A stretch of DNA of 64,000 nt from Thioalkalivibrio versutus (GTDB lineage: Bacteria > Pseudomonadota > Gammaproteobacteria > Ectothiorhodospirales > Ectothiorhodospiraceae). Shown one piece after another: positions 1 to 6,943 of the stretch (its first letter is position 1; the number at the start of each line of letters is the position of its first letter). The position numbers and the translations under genes are program-made. The stretch spans positions 77,591-141,590 of the forward strand of contig NZ_MVAR01000007.1 of assembly GCF_001999325.1 (NCBI RefSeq), written 5' to 3'. The notes under the pieces were generated by a model that did no database searches, had not been told where the DNA came from, and saw nothing but the letters and a program-made list of their open reading frames with translations.

Positions 1-549
1 CTCGCCATTGATGACCAGGGTGGGCACGCCGCTCACGGCGTAGTCCTGCACCGCCTCGGTGGCCTCGACGATCCGCTGGCGAATCGCGTCGGAGCGCATG
101 GTTTCGCGGAATTCGTCGGCGTCGAGTCCGCGCTGGTTGATGAAGCGCAGGATGGCGCTTTCCGAGCGCAGCTGGCGGCCCTGATCGTGGATCGCGTCGT
201 AGAACGCCTGATGCACCTCGTCGAGCACGCCCAGCTTTTCTGCGGTGTAGTACACCCGGGCATGCAGCGCCCAGACATCGTTCATCGGTGCTGGCAGGTA
301 TTCGAACTGTACGTCGTCGGCCAGGCCGGGCTTCCACGCCTGGACCTTGGGCTCGAATTCGTAGCAGTGCGGGCAGCCATACCAGAAGATCTCGACGACC
401 TGGATCTTGCCGTCCTCCAGGCCGGTGTCGAGCGGCGGCTGGATGGCCCGGTAGTGCTGGCCTTCGCGGTATTCGGCCGCGAGGCTGGTACCGGTGGCGA
501 GCAGCAGGCCGGCGCCGCCCAGGGCGCCCATGAATTCACGACGCTTCAT
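1..549 (-). CDS. dsbA: Thiol:disulfide interchange protein DsbA, C-terminus outside window
   Basis: This is a periplasmic thiol oxidase of the DsbA family that introduces disulfides into exported proteins. The 183 visible codons start with a leader carrying a twin-arginine-like RREFMG motif and a hydrophobic stretch ending near LAAEY. The active site FWYGCPHCY (CPHC, the DsbA-type CXXC) follows at about residues 56-64. The visible part ends in VPTLVING, the cis-proline region. The ATG directly abuts the stop codon of the upstream ccsA (TAA then ATG, no gap), so the two genes are probably translationally coupled. Position in a cytochrome c maturation operon suggests a role in handling apocytochrome or other periplasmic cysteines, which is an inference. 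The 3' end lies outside the window. Confidence 0.93.
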   Translation of the reverse strand, partial: MKRREFMGALGGAGLLLATGTSLAAEYREGQHYRAIQPPLDTGLEDGKIQVVEIFWYGCPHCYEFEPKVQAWKPGLADDVQFEYLPAPMNDVWALHARVYYTAEKLGVLDEVHQAFYDAIHDQGRQLRSESAILRFINQRGLDADEFRETMRSDAIRQRIVEATEAVQDYAVSGVPTLVINGE

Positions 550-1722
550 TTACAGTTCTCCGTAGGAATGCAGGCCGGACAGGAACATGTTCACGCCCAG
601 GAACGCGAAGGTGGTGATGAACAGGCCCACAATCGCCCACCAGGCCATGGTCGGGCCACGCCAGCCCTTGGTAAAGCGCATGTGCAGCCAGGCCGCGTAG
701 TTCAGCCAGACGATCAGCGCCCAGGTCTCCTTCGGGTCCCAGGACCAGTAGCCGCCCCAGGCCTCGGCCGCCCACATCGCGCCGAGCACGGTCGCGAGGG
801 TGAAGAAGGCGAAGCCGATCGCGATGGACTTATACATCACGCTGTCCAGCGTCTCCTTGGTCGGCATGCGCTGGGTGATCGCGGCGTCCGGCCGCGTGCG
901 TTCCAGGCGATCGCGGATCAGGAAGGCGACGCCGAGCATGGCGGCGATGGCAAAGCCGCCGTAGCCCACGAAATTGGTGGGTACGTGGATCTTCATCCAC
1001 CAGCTGTTCAGCGCCGGCACCAGCGGCTCGACGATGTGCGCGTCGCGGGTGAACATGTACCACAGCAGGAAGGTGACCGAGGCCGCGATGATGAGCATCA
1101 CGAAGGCACCCATGTTGCGCGAGCCGGTGCGCTGCTCGTAGTAGAGGTACATCAGCGCGGTCAGGGCCGCAAACAGGATGAACACCTCGTAGAGGTTCGC
1201 CACCGGGATGTAGCCCCAGGTCGGGTCGGTCAGGTAGATCTCGCGCCAGCGCACCAGCAGCGCCATGGCCCCCGCACCAGCACCGACCCAGGCGAAGGCG
1301 GCACCCACGCGGGCGGGGAAATCGGAATTGGAGAACAGGCCCATCAGATAGGCGACGGTGGAGAGATAGAGGAACACGCTCATCCACATGACGCCGGCCT
1401 GACCGGAACCGATGTAGTTCAGCCAGAAATTGGTCTCGTTGGCGGCCAGGCTGTCGCCGTAAAGCCAGATGCCGAACAGCGCCAGCACCCCGACGATGAT
1501 CGAGAAGGCCTGCCATGGGCGCCAGAACCAGCCCATCCAGGCGCTGGTGCCGACCGCAAGGATCAGGCCGCCGATGTCGTAGCGGTCCATGTTCTCGCCG
1601 TAGAACGTCAGCGAGATCACCGCTACGGCGGCCATCAGTGCAAAGTAGGCCCAGTCGCGCAACTGCAGTTGGCGGAAGAAACCGGGCCGTTCGAAATCCA
1701 GGGCCTCGTGGGGTACAGACAT
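550..1722 (-). CDS. ccsA: Cytochrome c biogenesis protein CcsA (ResC), System II haem handling
   Basis: A 390-residue polytopic membrane protein of the CcsA/ResC family. With ResB it forms the System II cytochrome c synthase that exports haem and ligates it to CXXCH motifs on the periplasmic side. The tryptophan-rich haem-binding WWD motif WGGYWSWDPKETW is at residues 322-334, flanked by histidines of the family at about 246, 347 and 385. There are about eight hydrophobic segments. A strong ribosome site (GGAGGAG) precedes the ATG. It lies 26 bp after resB and abuts dsbA, so the group is one operon. Assignment is firm. Confidence 0.95.
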   Translation of the reverse strand: MSVPHEALDFERPGFFRQLQLRDWAYFALMAAVAVISLTFYGENMDRYDIGGLILAVGTSAWMGWFWRPWQAFSIIVGVLALFGIWLYGDSLAANETNFWLNYIGSGQAGVMWMSVFLYLSTVAYLMGLFSNSDFPARVGAAFAWVGAGAGAMALLVRWREIYLTDPTWGYIPVANLYEVFILFAALTALMYLYYEQRTGSRNMGAFVMLIIAASVTFLLWYMFTRDAHIVEPLVPALNSWWMKIHVPTNFVGYGGFAIAAMLGVAFLIRDRLERTRPDAAITQRMPTKETLDSVMYKSIAIGFAFFTLATVLGAMWAAEAWGGYWSWDPKETWALIVWLNYAAWLHMRFTKGWRGPTMAWWAIVGLFITTFAFLGVNMFLSGLHSYGEL

Positions 1723-1748
1723 GGTGTGCTCCTCCGGCTACGCGCGGG

Positions 1749-3818
1749 TCAGGCGTTCTTGTTGTGACTGTCGTCGCCAGCCGAGTCCGAACGGACCGGC
1801 TTTTGCTCGATGATCCAGCGCTTAAGATGCGCGAAACGTTCCTCGAATTCCACTTGATGGCGGTTACTGGTGCCGGCCATCACCACGTGGGTGCCTTCGC
1901 CGTCCTCGCGCCGCCGCGCCATGATCCACAGGCGCTGATAGGACACGTAGAACAGCAGGAAGATCCCGACAATCAGCATGGTGCTGCCGACGTACACCGT
2001 GCTCTGGCCCGGGGCGCGGGCGATCTGCAGGCCCGAGGCCTCGCGGTGCTCGAAGTCCTTCAGGTGGAAGAAGAACGGCGACTGATACAGGCTGATCGCG
2101 TTGATCGCCGAGATCGTGTCCTCCAGGAAGCGCTGTTCTTCTTCCTGGATCGAGACCACACCCTCGTCCTGCAGGACCTCCATGTAAAGCCCCTGAAGAC
2201 CGGCGTGAAGGATGCGGACCATCAGGTCACGTACTTCCTCGATGCGTTCTGCCGGGACGCGGCGTTCGATCTCGTTGTGCACGGCCATGTAGCCGCCCTG
2301 GGCGAACAGGCCCATCAGTTCGGCCGCGGTTTGCGCAATCGCCTGGTTCTGCGACCCCTCGACGGTGTCGTCGTCACGGGCGACCTGGCGGGCGATCTCG
2401 TTGCGCACCTCCGGGTTGTGCAGCATGGCCAGATAGGTGCGGAAACGTTCCAGCGAGTTGTCGGCATCGGCCGGCAGGAACAGGTAATGGAACTCGTCGG
2501 CCGGGCTCTCGCGCACGCCGCTCAGGAAATACATCGCCCCTTCCTGCAGGGCCGGGCGCTGGTAGTTGCGGTAGTACAGGCCATGGCCGGTGCGATCCAT
2601 CAGGCGGAAGTCGAAGCTCGGGCCCATGTGCCGGTTTTCGCGCACGCCTTCTTCATTCAGGAGCGGGACTACGTTCTCCAGCTGGAAATTGATGAATTCG
2701 ATGGTACGGGTATCGCCATCCGGGGTCGGGATGTCCATCTCCTGGAACACGCGGCCGGGGACTTCGAGCGCTTGCAGCGCCTCGGCACCCAGCGGGATGG
2801 CGTCGATGTCCAGGCGGGTGCCGCCGTCGGCAAAACTGGCCTGGAAGATGGCGTAGCCGTTGTAGATCAGCGGATAGTTGACCGAGATCGTATGCCGCAG
2901 CGGCTCGTCGCGGTTCGGATCGTGGATGATCAGGTCCGATTCGTAGGAGCTCTCGGCGCCGGTGGAAAAGCGCTCAATGCGGAACTCCTCCAATTCGATG
3001 CGGAACGGCAGTTCCTGGACGAAATAGCCCTCCCGCATCGGCAGGAAGACCACGTTGGCCGAGGCGCCCTCGGGGATCTCCACCGAACCGCGGAAGGACG
3101 GGTTCCAGTCCGGGATCCAGGCCGAGCGCGGGACCTCGGAGATCGGCACGCTGCGGGTCTCGATCTCCAGGTTCCCCAGCCATTCGTTGATCTTGAGCAG
3201 GGTCGTGCCATCGGCCAGGGCGCCGACACAGATGACGACAATGCCGACATGGGTCAGCAGGTAGCCCAGGCGGTTCCAGCGCCCGCGCATCGCGGCAATG
3301 ACGGTCTGGCCATCGCTGTTCTTCTCGCGGGCCTTGAAGCCCTGGGCCTTCAGCACCCGATGGGCGTGCTGGACGAATTCGTCCTGCGGCTGGTCGAGGT
3401 CGCCGGTGGCGCTCGAGTGAAACGAGCGCAGGGACTTTTCCTTGACCTGCAGGTTATAGCGGCGAAGGTCCTTCAGCAGTCCGGGCGACTGGCGATAGAC
3501 GCAGAAGGAGGTGGAGATGACCAGGAAGGCCACCACCAGCAGGAACCATGTGGCGGAGTACACCTGATACAGGCCCATCCCGGCGAAGATCTCATGCCAG
3601 AACGGCCCGAAATCCATCAGGTACTCCGTATAGGGCTCGTTCTGCACCAGTACGGTGCCGATCACGGAGGCGATGGACAGCGCCACCAGCAGGGTGATCG
3701 CCAGGGTCATCGAGCCCATGAAATCCACAAGGATGCGGCTACGCCGCGGCTTGCGGGCGGCTTTCTGGCGAGATGCGGAGGACGGGCCGGCGTCTGCGGC
3801 CTGATCGATATTCGACAT
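1749..3818 (-). CDS. resB: Cytochrome c biogenesis protein ResB (Ccs1), System II
   Basis: A 689-residue ResB/Ccs1 family protein, the partner of CcsA in the System II cytochrome c synthase. Two N-terminal membrane segments (around FMGSMTLAITLLVALS and ATWFLLVVAFLVIS) and a third (around LGYLLTHVGIVVICVG) precede a large hydrophilic periplasmic domain. A last helix (around STMLIVGIFLLFYVSYQ) is near the C-terminus. The chosen ATG begins MSNIDQ; the reading frame runs 30 codons further upstream, but that stretch overlaps promoter-like sequence and is unlike ResB N-termini. It is followed by ccsA and dsbA and preceded by the cytochrome c4 gene. Confidence 0.93.
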   Translation of the reverse strand: MSNIDQAADAGPSSASRQKAARKPRRSRILVDFMGSMTLAITLLVALSIASVIGTVLVQNEPYTEYLMDFGPFWHEIFAGMGLYQVYSATWFLLVVAFLVISTSFCVYRQSPGLLKDLRRYNLQVKEKSLRSFHSSATGDLDQPQDEFVQHAHRVLKAQGFKAREKNSDGQTVIAAMRGRWNRLGYLLTHVGIVVICVGALADGTTLLKINEWLGNLEIETRSVPISEVPRSAWIPDWNPSFRGSVEIPEGASANVVFLPMREGYFVQELPFRIELEEFRIERFSTGAESSYESDLIIHDPNRDEPLRHTISVNYPLIYNGYAIFQASFADGGTRLDIDAIPLGAEALQALEVPGRVFQEMDIPTPDGDTRTIEFINFQLENVVPLLNEEGVRENRHMGPSFDFRLMDRTGHGLYYRNYQRPALQEGAMYFLSGVRESPADEFHYLFLPADADNSLERFRTYLAMLHNPEVRNEIARQVARDDDTVEGSQNQAIAQTAAELMGLFAQGGYMAVHNEIERRVPAERIEEVRDLMVRILHAGLQGLYMEVLQDEGVVSIQEEEQRFLEDTISAINAISLYQSPFFFHLKDFEHREASGLQIARAPGQSTVYVGSTMLIVGIFLLFYVSYQRLWIMARRREDGEGTHVVMAGTSNRHQVEFEERFAHLKRWIIEQKPVRSDSAGDDSHNKNA

Positions 3819-4084
3819 TCTGAAACCTGCTTTAACCCTGGCGACTATGCGAAGCAACCCGAGGGGGTTCAATTTCCAAGACAAACTGCACGGGCGTTCC
3901 GCGAGCACTGGGTGGACCGATGGCGTGCCGAGGAGTTCGGTCGTGCCCCACCATGACGCAAATGGCTACGAGGGCATTCCCGCAAAACGTGTATTTCTTG
4001 CGCCCAACAAAAAGGGGCGGCCGAGGCCGCCCCTTTCCTGGGTCGCTTCGCCGCCCATCCTGCGCGGCACAACTGCGGACCGGA
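3819..4084. other. Gap between cytochrome c4 and resB with a hairpin
   Basis: No convincing gene was found. Around 4010-4036 an inverted repeat (aaaaaggggcggcc / ggccgccccttt) reads on the minus strand as a GC stem followed by a run of T, fitting an intrinsic terminator or attenuator after the cytochrome c4 gene. resB would then have its own promoter in the remaining sequence, which is an inference. Confidence 0.55.
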
Positions 4085-4708
4085 TCAGTTACCGGTCTGC
4101 AGGCCGGCCATGTACTGGGACACGGCCTCGATGTCGGAATCCGACATGTTGCGCGCGACATTGCGCATCATGCGACCGTTATCGTTGGCGCGCTCGCCGC
4201 TGCGGAAGTAGCGCAGCTGGTCGGCGCTGTACTGCGCGTGCTGGCCGGCGACGGCCGGGAACATGGCTTCCGGGTTGCCGTTGCCGTTGGGGCCGTGGCA
4301 GGCGATGCAGGCGGCGACATTCTGCGACGGGATGCCGCCGCGGTAGATCTGTTCGCCGCGCTCGACGACTTCTTCGTCGGCGGTGCCGCTGCTGGTGCTC
4401 TGCTCGGCGAAGTAGGCGGACAGGTCACGCATGTCCTGCTCGTCCAGGTTGGCAACCTGGCCGGCCATCAGCGAGTTTTCACGGCGGCCGGACTTGTAGT
4501 CTTCCAGCTGCTTGGTGGTGTACTTCGGGTGCTGGCCGGCGAGCTTGGGCCATTCCGGATTGACGCTGTTGCCGTCAGCCTGGTGGCAAGCCGCGCAGGA
4601 CTGGGAGAGTTCCTGGCCGCGCTGAGGATCGCCCGCCTGGGCCGCCGACAGCGGGAGCAGCAGGGATACGGACAGGGCAGCAAAGAGAGCGGAAAGCTTG
4701 TGGTTCAT
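4085..4708 (-). CDS. Cytochrome c4, periplasmic dihaem electron carrier
   Basis: A 207-residue protein with a Sec signal peptide (MNHKLSALFA... ending SAAQA) and two cytochrome c domains of about 90 residues each. Haem motifs are CAACH at residues 38-42 and CIACH at 134-138, and each domain has a downstream Met-containing segment (MAGQ, MMRN). This is the standard cytochrome c4 architecture; the family carries electrons to terminal oxidases, often cbb3. The ATG at MNHKL is preceded by GGAG, and a good sigma-70 promoter lies about 90 bp upstream. The longer frame upstream would run into that promoter. It heads the resB-ccsA-dsbA group, but a 266 bp gap separates it from resB. Confidence 0.93.
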   Translation of the reverse strand: MNHKLSALFAALSVSLLLPLSAAQAGDPQRGQELSQSCAACHQADGNSVNPEWPKLAGQHPKYTTKQLEDYKSGRRENSLMAGQVANLDEQDMRDLSAYFAEQSTSSGTADEEVVERGEQIYRGGIPSQNVAACIACHGPNGNGNPEAMFPAVAGQHAQYSADQLRYFRSGERANDNGRMMRNVARNMSDSDIEAVSQYMAGLQTGN

Positions 4709-4796
4709 GATGGAGAATCTCCTGCTTGTAAATGCGTGCCGGGTCTCGACCCGTTCCTTGTGCCCCATGGCAGGGCGATCAACATAAGGGGCGCAG

Positions 4797-4825
4797 TTTA
4801 TAGCACAATGCTAATTTGTACTCAA
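4797..4825 (-). promoter_or_regulatory. Sigma-70-like promoter for cytochrome c4
   Basis: On the minus strand the sequence reads TTGAGT, a 17-base spacer, then TATAAA, a close match to the -35/-10 consensus with ideal spacing. The predicted start lies about 80 bases before the cytochrome c4 ATG. The region is AT-rich compared with its surroundings. Confidence 0.6.
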
Positions 4826-4868
4826 AAATAAACCGAGCCCCGCACTCGGCCAAGGACAGTATCCCCCC

Positions 4869-5483
4869 ATGCAACCCCGATTCCGCGAGACCGCCTTCAT
4901 GCGCGGGGTGGCTCAGCTATCCCAGCTCCCCGAGGATGCCGGCGTCGAGATCGCCTTCGCCGGGCGTTCCAATGCCGGTAAGTCGAGTGCCCTGAATGCC
5001 CTGTGCGGGCGCAAGGCGCTGGCGCGGGTCGGGCGCACACCGGGACGCACCCAGGAGATCAACCTGTTCAGTCTGCCGCCGGCAGAGCACTGGCGGCTGG
5101 TGGACCTGCCGGGTTACGGCTTTGCCAAGGTCTCGGCCGGCAAGCGGGCCGAGTGGGACCAGTTGCTGGGGGCATATCTGCGGACGCGCCAAAACCTGAT
5201 CGGGCTGGTGCTGATCATGGATATCCGCCGCCCGCTGACGGACCTGGATCGCCAGCTGCTGGAGTGGGTCCCGCTGGAGCGCTGCCGCCTGCACTGTGTG
5301 TTGACCAAGGCGGACAAGCTCTCGCGCCAGGAGGCCGATCGGCAGCTGCGCAAGGCCCATGGCGAGCTCGAGGTCATGGGCGTGGAGGCGACGCTGCAGA
5401 CCTTTTCTTCCCTGAAAAACCAGGGCGTGGACGATTTGCGCGGCCTGCTCGGCGACTGGCTGGTTGACCACGAGTCCGATTGA
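4869..5483 (+). CDS. engB: Ribosome biogenesis GTPase EngB (YihA/YsxC)
   Basis: A 204-residue GTPase of the EngB/YihA family, which acts in 50S ribosomal subunit assembly. All GTPase boxes are visible: G1 GRSNAGKSS (about residues 32-40), the G2 threonine in GRTQEIN, G3 DLPGYGFAKV and G4 TKADKL. Length matches the family. It diverges from the cytochrome c4 gene, an arrangement common for engB in gammaproteobacteria. Confidence 0.95.
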   Translation: MQPRFRETAFMRGVAQLSQLPEDAGVEIAFAGRSNAGKSSALNALCGRKALARVGRTPGRTQEINLFSLPPAEHWRLVDLPGYGFAKVSAGKRAEWDQLLGAYLRTRQNLIGLVLIMDIRRPLTDLDRQLLEWVPLERCRLHCVLTKADKLSRQEADRQLRKAHGELEVMGVEATLQTFSSLKNQGVDDLRGLLGDWLVDHESD

Positions 5484-5539
5484 CCCACGGGCATAGGGCC
5501 GGGTGTCAGGCGTTGGGTCAGGAGGCTTGGACAAAAAGA

Positions 5540-5568
5540 AGCCCCGGCCTTGGGGTGGGACCGGGGCT
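5540..5568 (-). terminator. Hairpin terminator downstream of SCO gene
   Basis: Arms AGCCCCGG and CCGGGGCT form an 8-bp stem; on the minus strand it is followed by TTCTTTTTGT, so it fits termination of the leftward SCO transcript and may also stop engB. The remaining engB-SCO gap (5484-5765) holds a second small inverted repeat (GCCCGCT/AGCGGGC, 5604-5627) and no gene. Confidence 0.6.
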
Positions 5569-5765
5569 AATTTCGGCCTCTACAGGGGGTGGAGAGGCCT
5601 ATTGCCCGCTCAGGGAGAGAAGCGGGCCGCGCTGGGCTAGAGCGCTTATGAGGTGAGAAAGCGTCGTCCGGGCAAAGTTCCGGCCGGATCCGTCTCGATT
5701 GCGAATTTGTTCACAGAATCGATTGCCCCAGGCTCACACAAGCGTCCGGCGCGGAAGAGGCGAAC

Positions 5766-6413
5766 TTATTCGCGGCCCTCACGGCCCTCGATTCGCGCCT
5801 GCAGGGTGGCCATCAGCTCGCTTGCCGATGTGCCGTGCGGGTGGATCTCCAGTAGTTCGCCTTCGGGCCCGATCAGGTAGGTGGACGAGCTGTGATCCAC
5901 CACATACCCCATGGCCGAGTCGATCTCGGTGCGCTCGTAGAACACCCCGTAGCGTTCGGTGATCGGTCGTAGCTCCTCGTGGGGACCCGTGGCGGCCTGG
6001 ATGGCCGGGTGGAAGTGGCCGACGTAGGTTTCCAGGCGCTGGGCGTCGTCGCGTTCCGGGTCGACGCTCACCAGTACCGCGGCCACCTTGTCCTCCAGTT
6101 CCGGGGGCAGGCGATCCAGCGCGGCGCTGATCCAGCCCAGGCTGGTGGGGCAGGCATCCGGGCAGGCGGTGTAGCCGAAGTACACCCAGACGTATTGCCC
6201 TTCCAGGTCCGCGAGCCGGAACCGGTTGCCCTCGGTGGATACCGGCAGTTCGATCGGCCCGCCGGATACCGCATCCGCCACCGGCAGGCGTTCGTGGTCG
6301 GCCCCCTGGGGCACGGGCGGCGGTGCCGGGCGGAGCATCACGAAGACGAGCAGGGCACCGGCCGCCAGCACGGCCAGCGCCCATAACAGGCTGCTCAGCG
6401 GAATGCGCTGCAT
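5766..6413 (-). CDS. SCO1/SenC family copper chaperone for cytochrome oxidase
   Basis: A 215-residue membrane-anchored thioredoxin-fold protein of the SCO1/SenC/PrrC family. An N-terminal helix (around SLLWALAVLAAGALLVFVML) is followed by the copper-binding CXXXC motif CPDAC within GYTACPDACPTSL, and the third ligand histidine is in VDHSSSTYL. SCO proteins deliver copper to, or reduce thiols of, haem-copper oxidases. A cbb3 oxidase is encoded 35 kb away in this window, and this protein may serve that or another oxidase. It lies 11 bp after a small membrane-anchored protein, probably in one transcript. Confidence 0.93.
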   Translation of the reverse strand: MQRIPLSSLLWALAVLAAGALLVFVMLRPAPPPVPQGADHERLPVADAVSGGPIELPVSTEGNRFRLADLEGQYVWVYFGYTACPDACPTSLGWISAALDRLPPELEDKVAAVLVSVDPERDDAQRLETYVGHFHPAIQAATGPHEELRPITERYGVFYERTEIDSAMGYVVDHSSSTYLIGPEGELLEIHPHGTSASELMATLQARIEGREGRE

Positions 6414-6424
6414 GTCGATCTCCC

Positions 6425-6943
6425 TCAGGGTGTGTCGCTGTGGCTGCGGCGGGTGACGAAGCGGAACTGGACCCGGGCCGCATCGGGGTCGCCCGCGGGC
6501 ATTACGGTGGCGGCCCAGGTCATGGCCTCGGTGGTGCAGATGGGCAGGGTGGTCTCGCCGGTGTAGCGCCCGTCACCGGTATGTTCCAGTCGCGGGCGCT
6601 GGAAGCCCATGTACATCTCCACCCCGGCCAGGTCCAGTTCCAGGGCCTCCGGGTCGCCCAAGTGGGTCCGCGCGGTCGCATCCAGATCCAGGGTCAGGGC
6701 CAGGGGTTGCAGCATCGGCACCGGGCGCGGCGCGATCTCGAGGGTGAGCGTGCCGCCTGCCGGATGGGTGGCGGTGCAGGGGGCGACGTTCAGATCGCAC
6801 TCGCCTGGCTGGAGAATCGTGACGTCGCCCGAACCGCCGGTGTCCAGATAGCGATCAGCCAGCACCCATGCCGTAGCCAGCAACAGGATCGCGACCAGCC
6901 AGGGGGCGACCCGATCGAAGCGCATGGCGGGCGCGTCCGTCAT
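6425..6943 (-). CDS. Conserved-looking membrane-anchored protein upstream of SCO, function unknown
   Basis: A 172-residue protein that I do not recognise as a named family. One N-terminal membrane helix (around APWLVAILLLATAWVLA) precedes a periplasmic beta-rich domain. It contains two cysteines (CDLNVAPC) near the helix and a third in LPICTTEA, plus the segment GVEMYMGFQRP. The ending, a G-x-Y followed by alternating hydrophobic strands, recalls small Ig-like domains such as FixH or YtkA. Its place immediately before the SCO gene suggests a role in copper or oxidase assembly, which is inference only. Its ATG abuts the polA stop codon exactly. Confidence 0.75.
   Translation of the reverse strand: MTDAPAMRFDRVAPWLVAILLLATAWVLADRYLDTGGSGDVTILQPGECDLNVAPCTATHPAGGTLTLEIAPRPVPMLQPLALTLDLDATARTHLGDPEALELDLAGVEMYMGFQRPRLEHTGDGRYTGETTLPICTTEAMTWAATVMPAGDPDAARVQFRFVTRRSHSDTP

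Noticed and set aside
187-3956. Long plus-strand frames opposite dsbA, ccsA and resB
   Set aside because: They are arginine/histidine/valine-rich shadow translations without motifs, while the minus strand encodes intact System II proteins.
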